A program made the position numbers and the translations under genes. A DNA stretch of 64,000 nt, taken from contig CAIIXF020000002.1 of assembly GCA_903813345.2 (NCBI GenBank), forward strand, positions 9,447,555 to 9,511,554. Direction: 5' to 3'. Positions 24,484-38,010 of this stretch are shown in pieces; position 1 is the first letter of the stretch; each line of letters starts with the position of its first letter. The notes below the pieces were generated by a model. That model was not told where the DNA came from. It ran no database searches and saw nothing but the letters and a program-made list of their open reading frames with translations. This DNA comes from Owenia fusiformis. Lineage: Eukaryota > Annelida > Polychaeta > Sabellida > Oweniidae.

Positions 24484-25551
24484 GCGCTCAGACCTAGCTG
24501 ATATTTCCTGTTGTTCGTGTGAATTTAAAGAAGATGCTGGGGAGGATAACGACGCTCTCCTCAAACGGCTTCGAATATCCATAGCCGCATCTCTCCGAGG
24601 GCCGCGCAGACGTCTTGTAGCGCCGTGTCGTGGTGACGTTAATTCAATGGAAGTGACGCAATCATCTAAGCCCGAAATTGGGCGCTTTGATTGCAACTGG
24701 AGGTCACTAGCATTCCTTTTCACCGCTCTGTCTGCTATACGTTGCATGAAACGGTTACTGGCCATTACTTTTTTCGTTAAACCTGTGATTTTCGGCAACG
24801 TGTGTTCTCGTCTCATTATTGCTAAAGGGCTTGTTTCAATTGTCTTTCTCATGTATTTACTTTGGTAAGCGTTTGTGGCTTGAAGTATGTCATTAAAAGC
24901 ATCGGTTGCCGTGTCAAGTGATGTCGTTTTCAGTCTCTTTCCAATGATTTTCTGTGCTGCTTTTTGAACAATACTTTTGGAACGGAACACGGGCGGTAAG
25001 TTAACTATGTATTTTCCTGTTGTGTCCGTATCGACGTCCGGATTTCTGTTGCATTTACTCTTGTCTCTTGCACCCACGTTTTTCCTATCGCTTACTTTAA
25101 TATGTATATTTCCATCCGAGTCTAATTCATCCTCGTCCTCTCCACTTGAATCGTACGATATCTTTGGGAGGTGAACACTTAATCGCAAGTCCTTGCCTTC
25201 AAACTTTGTATCAGGAACCCTGGGCTCGATTCCAGCGTCGTCTGAATATTTCTTATACTGATTAATCACAGAATCGTCGTCGGAATCAGACGGTCCATCT
25301 TCGCTTGCAGCATATGTAACTGCAACGAGGGGATCTTGGTTACGTACTGCTCTTGTTTTAATTCTTGAGGTCTCGTGAAGTGAATCCAAAGATTGCGTTT
25401 TTCTAATCTTTGGTAGCGTCAAGATATTCACGTCATCATTTGAAGGTTTCAATTTCCCCGTTCTACTGCCTTTTTTAAAATTTGGATCCGACAACTTTGG
25501 TTCATATTTATTGACCCCCTTTTTACTCTTAATTGAAGTTTCGTTCCGCAT
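24484..25551 (-). CDS. Large disordered exon upstream of CNBD2, possible alternative first exon
   Basis: 356 codons starting MRNETSIKSKKGVNKYE and ending at donor CGC/GTAAGT in phase 0, matching the phase required by the exon at 21948-21250. The product is charged and Ser-rich with acidic runs (SGEDEDELDSDG) and basic motifs. It has no recognised domain. The ATG directly follows CTCAAG, so it could be a start or a phase-0 exon edge. Its place on the same strand, in phase with CNBD2, suggests an N-terminal extension of that protein or a separate regulatory isoform. Confidence 0.65.
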
Positions 25552-26857
25552 CTTGAGTACGTTATATGTTACTATGGTAACCCCAGGTAAAGTATTTTAA
25601 ATGTATTCAAGGTGAACTCTGTTTTGGTTATGCATTTAAACATAAACGCTATGTGTTGCTGAAAATATCAATGTTCTCCAGGTCCACTATACAGTTGATC
25701 GTAGCATCGCGGCCCTGATAACAGCTTTACTTATAAAAATGTGATCTCAAAAATAAGTCAGTGATTTCATAATTCAAATCTCAACAACACATCCCCATGG
25801 TAACAATATATATTATCATGTTCATTTCCATTCCATTCCATTTCCATTGTGTTAATCTATCTCCATTTTAATTCATCAATATTCGAATATGTATTTGTTT
25901 TGATTCACTCCACCACTGTATCCTATAGAAATGGCAGTATGTCGGGCATTTACAATATTATATTATTTGATATAAACACGATTAACATCTAATCCAATTA
26001 CTTATGTTAAATTGAATTGCAATTCGCAAAGCTGCGCAAATCGAATTGGTTTTCGTGTTTTGTTCAACTAAATTGATTATAAAATGGGTTATTGTTTTTT
26101 TCAAGGTGAACCTACCTATGATCTAGAAATTTAAATGAGATTATCATGGTTGATATTCGGGGCACCCTTGCATGTAATTTAATCCCATAATAGGTTGGTT
26201 GATAAAATATATTTGTTTTGGAGGAAAAGTATTACATTACATTTGTCACTGGCGCCCCCTATTGGAAACAAACATTCTCTCAAAATAGGTATCGTGTTTT
26301 GAAGTCAAGCCTCGATTTTTTAGTTTTGGCATATGATTGCTTGTTTTCCTAATCAACCTTCGGATTTGTTGTATATATAAAATAGGAATGTTTATCTTGA
26401 TATATTAGCAATACGATGTCAGTATGAAGGACGAAACGCGCCAGAGATGATGTGAAATGGCGAAGAATGTTTTATATGGCGATCCGATATATCACCATAA
26501 AACACAAAGTCCGCTATTTGACCACGTTACGTGTTCCAAGCTTATACTATATTAGGCGATCTTGAAAAAAATAATTGAAGAAGTAAGACCCCTTTTCAAA
26601 CATTTACCGATTTTTAACAAGATCTTAAATGGGAATTCCGAGTTATCTAGACTTTTTTAAGAGATGATGTATGTTGACCCAAGAAACAGCTATAGATGCT
26701 ATATATTATTCTCTTTATTGTTGATGTTTTGTGTGAATATGCACCACACCATTCACACGAAGTTTATAACGATAATGCACATCACATGCAAAAATTCGAT
26801 ATCTTATCAAACGGTTTAGTTTGTGATTAAAATAATTAGAAAGATGGAAGCACATAC

Positions 26858-27598
26858 CACTCTCTTTTTCACCTCAATGCTTACAGCGATTGTTACAGGG
26901 CCAGATTGCGTTTTGCTGCTCTGTCGCCTACGTCCAGTAGCACTATGACGTAAACTACGTCGTCTTTCAGTGACTGATACACTATCCTGTGTATCAGAGC
27001 GTTCTGAATACAGCGTTATGGCATCATCCGCCAGTGATATACTTGGCTCACGTTTAAGTTTTGGTCCCTTGGTGGAAGAAGCGAAAGACTCCGCTAGAGA
27101 CGACCTTCTGTTGCGGCGAAAAGAGTTTGTTATGATGCCGTCATTTGAAGACGTAGGATTATTTTTTATAAGAGTATTTGGTTCATTATCAATAACAGGA
27201 AGTCTCTCAGAATTTGGTTCATTTATAATGATATCTTCAGGATGACTAGCTTCCATAACTGATTTACTATCTTTGCTATTGCTTCTCGAGCGGTTGCCTG
27301 GTTTGTTTCTCGGATAGTTGTTTTTCTCATTTTTCTTCCCAGATGTTTCCGCGAGAAAATTGAGCAAAATGGCTGTTTTCTGAAAATGATTTTTCTTCCG
27401 GAACGGTCCATTCTTCTTCGCTTGTCGTCGCCGCATTTCTTCTTGCTTTTGTTGGGCGTGGATAAGTCTCTGCATTGCCGCCAGACTACTACCCGTGTAG
27501 TTTTCAGGCTTAGCATAATAATTAAGGTCCGTTTCCGGTGGCTCATTTCTAGTAGTTAGTACTCTAGTTTTATTGAGGGATTCTTCAAAACTTGCCAT
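26858..27598 (-). CDS. First coding exon of a disordered N-terminal extension (CNBD2 locus) or of a separate gene
   Basis: 247 codons from ATG (context AACATGG) to donor GTG/GTATGT in phase 0. Begins MASFEESLNKTRVLTTRNE and contains a basic helix-like stretch (AQQKQEEMRRRQAKK) and Ser/Arg-rich motifs such as RRRSLRHSATGRRRQSS. No domain is recognised. Composition resembles the exons at 24484 and 21250. A continuous message through all three plus CNBD2 would encode roughly 1,400 residues. Whether they are spliced together is inference. Confidence 0.6.
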
Positions 27599-30500
27599 GT
27601 TGTTGCCTTACATGAATTTGTTATATATAACTACCGTTTGATCCATTAAGTTACTCCTCCAGTGGAATAATAATTAATTTCCAAATAATATTTGTTCAAA
27701 AGATCGTGTCGATCAAATTCGTTAATACGGTTACCAGTATCCAAATTAGTGATTTTAATTGAGGTGTCCATTTACTTGTAAATAGTCTGCAGTAGGTATC
27801 ACTTCAATTTTTTTTAATAATGACCAAGATGTAGTTTTTTTATTTATCTATTTTGAACTGTTACGTCCTCAACTCCCGGGTCACTGTTTGTAGTGTGGAC
27901 AATATGGGGATTCATCTATTGACATCTCAAGCCACTCTTCATTTCACACACTCTGAAAATTGAAAATAAGATCTGTTAGGATCGATTTAATTTGATATTC
28001 TATAGGGTTCACTTTCAAAGAAAACATCAAATGACAAAACATATACCACTGGAAATTGAATAGTTTTGTAATAGAGTACACTTTGCGGTATAATTAAAGA
28101 TAATATTTATTTATCCAAGCTGAATTGCAATTTGGGACTGGAAGTCAGATTATTCAAATGAAACTTGTTATTGAAAAGATACACAAATTATTTGCTCACA
28201 GGGTTGTTGGTTGTACTATAGTATCCAAATAAATTGGAGTTTTAATTTACGCAAATGTTGAATCACAAAGGATTCAATGCGAACATTTTGATATAACTTT
28301 ATAAAATTCGCAACCTGTTGTTATAGTTCTGACAAACATGATTTGGCAAGTTGATAATATTAAGTAATTTAAAACTATGTCAACTTGTTTTCTTCAGAAA
28401 TATTGGCTGAAATATTGTGACTTAAAAGAATCAATATATATAAAAAGATCATGCAAAACGCCAATAAACCAAAAACAGAGTTATCACTAGAATTATGATT
28501 TTTAAGGAAGACTCGGGGAGGGGTATCAATACCAAAAAGTCTAATAAACGAACGTTTTTTAACAACTGTTGTTAAGATACATATTGTTGCTCATAGAGAA
28601 CCATATTTTCAAGAGTCTTATACATGTAGGTCTGCAAATACTCGTTTTGCGCCAGCTCTATTTAAATCTACTACCATACAAGACGACTTATGACACTCTA
28701 TCCTTTATAGATGTAACATGATATCTAGGTCATTCTGACAAGCGTAAAAACATATTTTGATTTGATATCGATGTACAATCGACGTTTAATAACGTAAAAA
28801 TTTAATTTTATTGTTGTACTTCCATAGTTGAAAAGACTATTAAGTATTCAAATAGGCCAAAACAATAAAAATGTTTAACTTACTATATTTGAATTTGCTT
28901 TATTATCTGTCTGCAATATGCCAACTAAAACAAATTGCAGGAGATCTACTCACGTGTCAAATATCCGTAAATATTTGTTACTACACTGATGCACATATTT
29001 GTCACACTTAACAGTCACATGCTCGCAATTGAGATAAGTGTTAAAGATATAATATAAACTTACCTTAAATTGAATAATCTACGAGAAATCTGATATAATT
29101 TAACACGTCCAGTAAAAGATACGTGTTGTAAAATTGTCTCATATTATCTCCACTCTAACACCATCGGCATTGATATCAAGTGGTGTAAAGTATCATATGT
29201 CATCAAACGCTTTGTAGTTATCATAAGAAAACACGAATCGGCTACCACCTGATTAAATTTTAAAACTCTGCGGTGTACTTATTCGTTGTATGTCTTGTTT
29301 TACGTTAACCTCATGTCCAGCTTGATATCATTACCATGTTCTAAAGTTTAACTAGAATTCGGTCATTGGAATAAAGTTTTGAACTTTTAAGAGTTTTTCA
29401 ACTTAAAGTGTTCCACGTCGCCTCGGATGCTGTATCAATAATGTTTCAATTGGCAATACAATTGATTTATTTGGTCGTATTATTGACTATTTATATTTCT
29501 TTTCAACTACTCAGAACATTTTCCAAGAGTGTTTTGAACCATAACAACATTTGAAAGAGAGTGACGTCGTCAATTAAGAAGTATTGTTGGTTACATGAAG
29601 GTGTTTAATCGTGTGGTGACAATAGACCAATTCTTTGTAATTATACCTTTAATTCGATCATTTTGAACGCAGAACGTGAATCCTTTTGTAGTTATTATAA
29701 AACACATAAGAATAGTACAGTTGGCAATATACACAGATCGCATCAAAGCATCTAAAATGTATATGGGAATTTATGAAGCAAGCCAAGTAATTTAAAGTTG
29801 TGTAATATATTAAAAAGTGTATTAGCCCATTAATGAATCATATTATTACATGTATGTTACATCACGGATGACACATCCAGTTTTATCGTTAATTTTAAAA
29901 TTACTCCGAATTTTGTAAAAAAAAGTTAAATAATTAATTCTTGAATGTATACTTAACCTGATTTCATAGTAGCTCATTACATCTTTACGTGGCAATACTA
30001 GACCATCTGTTTCTCATACCAATTCCTTCGTCCATCTGGGTGATATTCTGGGTTTAAAGAGGTTAAGGGATGGACCAATAAGTCGTAGCATTAGGGAATT
30101 TCGTTAAATTTGGTGGAATCATTATATTGATTATTTGAGTCCGAACCACAGAAAGGGTAAATCAGTCATAATTTTCCAAAATTGGAAAAAGAATTAAATA
30201 AGGACAGAAAATTGACAACATGGTAAAAACAAAAAGGGGCAAATGATACATCCCCGGTTGGCACCATTCTGCTTTGAATACACATTAACTTGTTTTCGGG
30301 AATTATACTATCCAAATCGTAAATAGAAGGAAAGAATCAATATTAAGTAAGCTACTTTCCCATTAAGAATTTAAAAATAATTCAATATTTTTATTTCAGA
30401 TTCTGACATTACAATAAACTACAACTTGGCTATGGCAACATAGTTAACTAGTAAATAATAAGGCCATAATAGGTACCACTCCGAGAGGTAAATATAAAGG

Positions 30501-32566
30501 GATTGGTATAATCGTTTATATTGTTTCCAAATTGATAAATCTGCTCAATAGGTTTGAGAATTAAGCATACTATTTGAATCGACATATTTTTCATTCAAGA
30601 TCAATGTGTCTAACTTTTGGAGAATCATTTGACGGTGTAGATTCAAATGCGAAATGTTTTGGAAAATATAGTTACTATGCAATAGATATATTCATAGGTT
30701 CTGGGCCGATATAAAGATGGCAGCACCAACATAATCCAGTATTATCTTTTTCTAAAGAGAAACATAGATACACAGATCGATAACCATGCCATTACTTTAT
30801 TAAAAATGATTTCAATCGCCCTTAGCCTTTGGATATATTTTGAAATTATGTTCCCGACTGTCATTAAACCATGGGGGTGTAGCTTGGCATTAGTAAGGTC
30901 ATCGCTACATAACTGCAACCGCCATTCCAAACGTTTTCAGAGATCTAGATAATTATATAATCAGCATTCTCAGATACCAAAAATGGGTTGCTGATTATTT
31001 TTGGTATTACAATGACTGTATAAGTGCAATGTTTCGGTATTTTTGGAGTTTGATCGATAAGATTAATATTAAAAATGTTTTAAAAAAATCTCTAAAACAA
31101 CTTTTATCATGAAAAATAATTAATTTATGATAAAAACATATTTTCAAATTTACCACGTCACCAGCCGGGTACCGAATGGCCGCTTTTTTGACCGCTCTAG
31201 ATCTAAAATTCGACAAATTGCGAGTTTCGAACTAAGCAATTCACCTCATTTATTTTATTTACATGGTATATTAGTACATGTAGATCTTAAATAATGATAT
31301 GTTGGGCAGGTCGAATTGTTTCTTATTTTTGAAAAGGCATTTTCAGCTACAAATATGTTCTAGATCTATATTAAGATAATACTGAAGCAGATACCATACT
31401 CATTCAAACTAAACCACTGTGCGTGTATTAAAATGCAAGGTAGCTACAGGGATAGATCCGACATGCTTTAAAATCAACAACAAAATGGGCGACATCTTTC
31501 TAACATCGAATTTTTAAATTATAGATTAGCGTTGCTTAGAAAACGTTATCCCTAATAAAAATAACTCAATGTTATTCCTGGAGAAATTCTTTAGGTACCC
31601 AAACGTATCCAACTTTATTACTAAATATCGGTTATTGCACCCATGGATTATCTTACACTGTGAGTTCTATTCAAAAGAAAACGTAATTCTCAAAAACATC
31701 GCCACAACAAAGCTGGGTTCTTAGTATGGTTTGTCGTGACCTTGGTCAGCTACCATTGAGGAAATTGTCACTAGATAGAGCTGAAAAGCTTAACAGCTAC
31801 TATTCAAGGAAATTGTCACTAGATAATAAGGACATTTTTACAAATAGAAACATCAGTTAGTTGCATTATTTTATAAGTGTTATATAAATATATATAATAC
31901 GAGACATGGACCATGGCCGATATTTGAATCAAATAACGAGACGATGATAGAATCCTCGGAGAGATTGAAGTTAGATGGGCAGAGGACTTACCACAAGCTC
32001 TAGATGTCATAACAGATTTGCAATAAGTAAGTATATTACATTATAAGACATGTAATAATGACCAGTGTATATATTAATGGACGACACATACACCACAAAC
32101 TAGATAAATAGATACTGGACGTCATTGACCACGAGTGATGCAACTGGTGAATATTGCATTAAGGACAATGGGTATGTTGAGGAAGTTACTAGTGGTTGAG
32201 TTCAATAGCTCTACTATGGATACGAATATTCTTGGCAAATAAAATCCGGACTAATAGCTCATTTGGGACTTGATACAAATAATGAAATTTATAACACTAT
32301 AGGGTGCCCCAAAGGAATTATTACACAGATAAACACAGCGTATCACTGTGAGTTATACAAGAATGTTCTTGAAATGTCTTCTGATAGATAATTCAATAAC
32401 CTTAAACATATACGTTTAATCAAGTCACTTAATTCATTTTTAGAAAGGAACATCTTTTAATACCATCACGCATATATCAATGTTGTACAGACATGGAATT
32501 ATTTTGTGAGTGATGAAGGAATATACTTTAAAACTCTTCATCTGATTGACAATTTTATAAGTTATT

Positions 32567-32690
32567 GAATGGTTTGAAGTGCAATACAGGATATATTCTG
32601 CTCGAGAAATTCCGTATTGAAACGAGACGAAGTCGAGTGCCAATACAGAATATCGAGACAGAATATCCTGTATTGCACTTCAAATCATTC
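32567..32690. repeat. Inverted repeat (124 bp)
   Basis: GAATGGTTTGAAGTGCAATA followed by CAGGATATATTCTG returns as CAGAATATCCTG then TATTGCACTTCAAATCATTC. A second pair (CTCGAG...TCGAG) lies inside. Confidence 0.8.
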
Positions 32691-32701
32691 TTTAACCTTT
32701 T

Positions 32702-32869
32702 TATCGTGTGATCCTCCCTATTGCTACTGCATTGAGAATGTCCCCTCCATACCAATATTTTCTGTATTGCGACGGAGATGATCAATGCGGACAATCTCAG
32801 TAGCAATACAAATTGGTACAGCACAAACACCGACCAATCAGAAGGCTTCATTTTACAGATCATACGATA
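32702..32869. repeat. Inverted repeat / small MITE (168 bp)
   Basis: Ends TATCGTGTGATC and GATCATACGATA are inverted, as are the inner ATTGCTACTG and CAGTAGCAAT. It is adjacent to the 32567 palindrome. Confidence 0.65.
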
Positions 32870-34147
32870 AAATAATCAGGAAGATCTGGAAAAATACCCC
32901 CAAAATCCTTAATGCTGTTGAACGAATAATAAATTAACTTTATCCTGTAAAACGTCAAACTCTTCGATGAAGGAGTTTTACCGTCTCATTGGGTACTAAA
33001 CACTTTTGTGACACCCTGTTTATAACAATATTTAGAGACAATAGGTACATAATCAAACAGGTCATCGTCAATAAGCTATCAAAGAAACGTTATTGCAGGA
33101 AAGTGGTCTTCAGAAAAAACTGTGTAAAACTAAAAGGTATTGATTTCATGATAATAGTCAGGCTATTGTCTGATCACCTTGACTAATGGTCATTAAGAAT
33201 TCTGAAAAATACAATTAAATTGTTCAAATAGTGTTACTACCTAAATCGTTATGAGTGAGCTAACCATGTAGACCACAAACTTCTGTAGTTTGTGGACATT
33301 TCTAAAACCATAAAATGCCAAAGAAGTCGAAGTACTACGGAAATGAATAAGATCTAGTGTTAATTGCTTTTACACTAATCAATCATTATGCAATAGAAAC
33401 TCTTGGCAAATAAGTGTTTTGAAATATTTGCAAAGACCAGTTACGTCTCAAGTCATATTTACAAATAACCTCTCAAGTCAGTTATACCCGATAACTCAAA
33501 TTATTCATTTAAGGCATAGAGTCGTAGGTATAAGTCGGTCTGTTGAAGATAATCGAGCTTCAACTCTTAAAGGAGCGATAAAGAATTATAACTTCAGATT
33601 AAGAACTTCATTCAAATAATGTACATGGAATCTATAGTCGAATAATTGTCTTCGATTTTGTTGTACTCGCGATCGAAGATGTGGTTACAAGCTAAATTAT
33701 AAAAGTATAATATCAACTTCATTTTTACAATTTCGGTTGTAGAAATGTCTATTACTGCTTCGCCTCCCTCATACCAATATACGCTCATTAAACGGTACAA
33801 TATTTTTTTGGCACATTTGAGCTTTGTAATACATTCAAAGCAAAATAAATACAAATGATAATTTGGAAAATAAATCGTTCAGTAAAACATTTTTTTTGTA
33901 CAAGTAAACTGTTATTAATGTTTGAAAGATATGTTGGACATATCGGGAAAATTGAGCGAATACGTATTTGAGAAATAAATTATTAAGATCTATGATACTA
34001 AGCATACTTTACTAAACATCTTTAATTGATTTTTAGATGGACTCTGCATACTTGAGTAACAGGCAAGATGGAGATCTGACTAATAAATCACCGGGTTGTC
34101 CAAGTACAAGGTTAATACTGCGACTGAGTCCAGTGTAAACAGACATT

Positions 34148-36355
34148 ATGGATATTATGATTCCAACCGACGGCATACAAAAAGACTCAGACAATGAGAT
34201 TTTAACGCTGTGTCCACCCAAAGGATCGGGATACAATATGGACTTAGGATCCTCTGTCGAAAGCTTAAAAATGCAAACTGCTTTTGGGAAAACGAAAGTT
34301 CACCCAAGTTTTTCAGATGAATTTACTGAAAAGGAAGGAGAAATCAAAGCTCTCCATGAATATCTTTCTCAGTCAATTGCAACTAATGACACGGGAAACT
34401 TTGAAAAGGGACTCGCAGATATTAAAAAAAGTATTGCCAATTCTCAACTTTTTGGTGGCCTGTTGGACAATCGTCTTGTAAATGTTAAATATGGAGGAAC
34501 ACTATTACAAGAGGCAATATTTCATAGGAGATCAGATATGGCTAGACAATTGATGAGACTTGGCGGAAAAGAGCTGATCTTAAAGCAAATAGTGAAGGGA
34601 GCGGGCGAAGGTGGGACGGTACTTCACGGCGCTGTTGTTCAATCACTTCGTCCAATTGTAAAGGAAATATTTACCGAATTAAACAAAGATGAAATTAAAC
34701 AGTTACTTTACTCAAAGGCAATTGGCGCATTCTTCAAAAGGATGTTCAAATCTTATGAAACGCCTTTGTTTTTAGCGTTATTGATTCGTGATATCTCAAT
34801 GGTTAAAATACTTTTGGCGGCTCATGTGGAATCACTCTTCGTCACTGACTCATGTGGACAGAATATTCTGCATATTCTGGTGAAACTTTGCAAAACAGCA
34901 GATAGCGAGGCATTCACCCAATTCACATTTGATGTGTACAATATGATATGGGAAGCAAATAATGGGGAAATAGTCATGCAGCATCTAGCATCAATGGAAA
35001 ATAACAATGGAATGACGCCGATGCTTTATGCAATATCTGAAGGAGAATTTCAAGTCGTCCATCGTATGATGCAAACATTATACAGGCACGAGGACATAAC
35101 GTGTGGACCATCAGCACTGGCGACGTACGACGTTACGGAAATAGAAACATGTTCTGAAGTTGGGACAAAAAATGCGCTCCCTGGTATATCGCTTTTCGCG
35201 TTATCGTATGACTGTGATAGAAAACGAGACATATTTTACTGTCAGCCATGGGCCTTGCTATCAAAGCTAAGATGGCGAAGATACGCCCCGAGAATGCTCG
35301 TTTTGATGATACTTCAGCTCATCATAATGATATCAATCACCATTATTATAGTAGATAAACCAACACACAATTATATAGATGAATATTATAAGAACGCATC
35401 ACGTGATAACCTCACAGCGTCATTTTTCGAAGCACGAGGCTACGATACTCACATAGGTAAACTAAAGATGGTACTCGACTTTCTTATACCTGCGATATGT
35501 TTTCTGTCGTTCGTCAACGAGATTATGGTCACGATGGGCTATAACTATCGACTAATGAAGAAGGGGCTGCCGTTCATAGAATGCGTGAAAAGGCAATTCA
35601 GTCCAGCGGCTGGAATTGGCTTGTACTGTGTCATGCAGACATTGTTTGGATTCTCGATATTCATATCAGTCGTTTTAAGTTTGCTGTCTTTTCATACAGC
35701 CGATATTTTTTCTGCTATTGGACTCATCTGTGGGTTTATCTACCTTACATTCTATGCCAGAAGTATCGAATACACATCCCTGTTCACAGTTTCAATTACG
35801 AAAATGCTGTTTGGTGACATCTCAAGGTTTCTCGCTATAATATCAGTCTACCATTTAGGATTCTCAACTGCGTTTTTCGTCCTTTTTAAGAACACAGTAG
35901 GAGGACCGCCAGAGGACTTTGAGACCTACTGGACGAGCATGTTGGCCGTGTATAAACTCATGCTGGGATTGAGTGATTTCTCGACCATGGAAGTTGAATT
36001 CGAGACAGTCTTGTGTCTGTTCTATCTTTGCTATACGATGATCATTACTGTCATGTTGTTCAATATGCTGATCGGCATCATGGCAAACACCATCAACGCC
36101 GTGGCGGAACAGACGATGTACCTTGCCCAGTTGCAGCGTCTGTCGTGCATCGTTGCTATAGAGAACCGGATACCGTTTGAGAACTTTGCATCAACTGCGA
36201 TCAAGCAAGGATGGATGACAGTAAAGACAGTTATATTCGCTGGGAAGAAGCAGAAACGGTTATTCATCCAATGTGAAGAAGAAATAAACGTTGAGCCTAA
36301 ACCGACAGCTAAAACTATAAAACCACTGCATATAACTACGGATCTGTTTCCATAA
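34148..36355 (+). CDS. TRPV-like cation channel, intronless (735 aa)
   Basis: A complete single-exon channel subunit of the TRP vanilloid type, acting as a tetramer in a membrane to pass cations. Residues about 110-340 form ankyrin repeats (GGTLLQEAIFHRRSDMARQL, YETPLFLALLIRD, CGQNILHILV, NGMTPMLYAI). Six membrane segments follow at about 383-403, 441-465, 489-515, 522-545, 560-582 and 620-645. The pore loop between S5 and S6 reads VYKLMLGLSDF near 600-609, where the acidic residue matches the Asp of the classical GMGD filter. S6 ends NMLIGIMANTINAVAEQ, the TRPV signature (usual form NMLIALM). An N-glycosylation motif (NAS) lies in the S1-S2 loop. The family is normally multi-exon; the lack of introns suggests a retrocopy ancestor. 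A close relative lies on the opposite strand at 38850. Stimulus and ion preference are unknown. Confidence 0.95.
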   Translation: MDIMIPTDGIQKDSDNEILTLCPPKGSGYNMDLGSSVESLKMQTAFGKTKVHPSFSDEFTEKEGEIKALHEYLSQSIATNDTGNFEKGLADIKKSIANSQLFGGLLDNRLVNVKYGGTLLQEAIFHRRSDMARQLMRLGGKELILKQIVKGAGEGGTVLHGAVVQSLRPIVKEIFTELNKDEIKQLLYSKAIGAFFKRMFKSYETPLFLALLIRDISMVKILLAAHVESLFVTDSCGQNILHILVKLCKTADSEAFTQFTFDVYNMIWEANNGEIVMQHLASMENNNGMTPMLYAISEGEFQVVHRMMQTLYRHEDITCGPSALATYDVTEIETCSEVGTKNALPGISLFALSYDCDRKRDIFYCQPWALLSKLRWRRYAPRMLVLMILQLIIMISITIIIVDKPTHNYIDEYYKNASRDNLTASFFEARGYDTHIGKLKMVLDFLIPAICFLSFVNEIMVTMGYNYRLMKKGLPFIECVKRQFSPAAGIGLYCVMQTLFGFSIFISVVLSLLSFHTADIFSAIGLICGFIYLTFYARSIEYTSLFTVSITKMLFGDISRFLAIISVYHLGFSTAFFVLFKNTVGGPPEDFETYWTSMLAVYKLMLGLSDFSTMEVEFETVLCLFYLCYTMIITVMLFNMLIGIMANTINAVAEQTMYLAQLQRLSCIVAIENRIPFENFASTAIKQGWMTVKTVIFAGKKQKRLFIQCEEEINVEPKPTAKTIKPLHITTDLFP

Positions 36356-36636
36356 CGTCTCTGTCGATTGTCACTAGGAATGAGTCATCAAAACATTTCT
36401 AAATTATTATTTATGTGCATAAATTCTTTTTATTCTTAACGACCGACCTGACATCTTTATATAAATCTATAATGTATTTGTATTGAGTGAGTTCCTCCAT
36501 GCGCAGTTAGAAAATTAAAAATTTACCCAAGCCCTCCCACCCTTGTATTATCTATGATGAATCATGCTTCATGTGGGGGCGGTTATTCTAGTACTCAATG
36601 TATATGTATTTGAGTTTATATGTTTTATGTTTACTT

Positions 36637-36642
36637 AATAAA
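36637..36642 (+). terminator. Polyadenylation signal AATAAA of TRPV-like gene 1
   Basis: AATAAA about 280 bp after the stop codon, same strand. Confidence 0.6.
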
Positions 36643-37763
36643 CCGTTTTAGCCCAGAATATTCTTGTCTAGTTGTATCACAGGCTGGTATCGAAATATTT
36701 GTCCGCTGTGACGGAGCATGCTATTTTTCATAAAAACAGTAAGAATACTTCACGATTTATTTTTTAACTAACGATTTTTACAATAATGCAATCATTTCCT
36801 TATTAAAATGGTGACGAGTTTTATTATTTCGAAGATATTACATTTGAGCCTGTAAGGAATACATTAAATTCTACTTTTTGCTTGCAATTTTGTCACCCCG
36901 TATTGATTTTAAAGCCAGGACTGGATGACTGAATTGTTAAGATTTGTTTGGATTACCTTTTTTGGCTCACCCTGTACATCTACCATACCCAGAGAACCAG
37001 AAAAACTTATCAGTTCTTGTTGTTTGAAAGTAGAAACATCCCTGGAAATATTTGAAACCAATTTTCATTTCGGTTCGCCTGGAAATGTGTAGGCAAGACT
37101 TAACTGACAGAACCTTGGGACGGAAAATCCAAAATGGCCGCCTTTACTTATCCAGGATAGCAACTATCTGTAATGGTTCGCCTGGAAACTCGGGTACTCA
37201 AGATTTATAACGGACGGGATTTTAGGATGGATACACCAAAATGGTCGCCTGAACATTTACTTAGGAGCCCCAAAATAATCACTACGAGATTTTTATACAA
37301 AAACATCCGCCCTGAAAATTTGAAATTAATCTCTTAAAGCCAAAACTTTACAAACACGATTTTAGGATGGAACATTTTCCCCGAAAGTAACAACTAATCA
37401 GCTCGATCAGTTCGAGATTTTTATACGAATAAAAATTTGAAACCAATCCTGTAAACGTGTATACAAGACTTAAAAGTCATGATTTTAGGACCCAAAAACT
37501 AGTCATTTATTATCAATCCGTCAAACCAGAAGTGCGCAAAAATCACAAAATAGATGTATCTTAATTGGTAAATTTTCCCTCTTTACACTAACACCTCTTA
37601 AGCCCAAATGGATTAAACTCAAGCAATTAAATATTAATGACTGAATTATTCTATTGTTTCATTTCAGAAACTTATGTCAAAACAAATGGTGTACAAATAG
37701 CATTTGACTTGCATCATAATAATCAATTAAGTGTCAAAGTTAATCAAGTTAATGCCAAGCGTT

Positions 37764-38010
37764 AGTAGAAAGTTCCCTTTAACTTAAATTACATCTGTTT
37801 TAGTGGTTCAAGTTTCATATAACCCTTATGTATCTAATAGTTATGCAAATCAAAATATGTCCAGTAAATGAAAATGTTATCTGACCAATACAAGAAAAGA
37901 TATTTCACTTTTTGTGATTTTGTAACATGGGCTCTATGGAGAATCAACCCGAACTAGAAGTCACACTTTCAAAAATAATTAAATTTTCAAACTTGATAAA
38001 CAATTTTCGC
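37764..38010. repeat. Dispersed repeat, copy 1 (~245 bp)
   Basis: Nearly the same sequence occurs at 44772-45016, for example TTCCCTTTAACTTAAATTAC, CATATAACCCTTATGTATCT and CACTTTTTGTGATTTTGTAA. It has no coding potential. Confidence 0.85.

Larger units (their letters stand above)
27600..34147. other. Long intergenic region with foldback repeats
   Basis: No coding exon is recognised in 6.5 kb; all open frames are short and lack motifs. Two palindromic repeats occur at 32567-32690 and 32702-32869. The rest is unremarkable AT-rich DNA. Confidence 0.55.
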
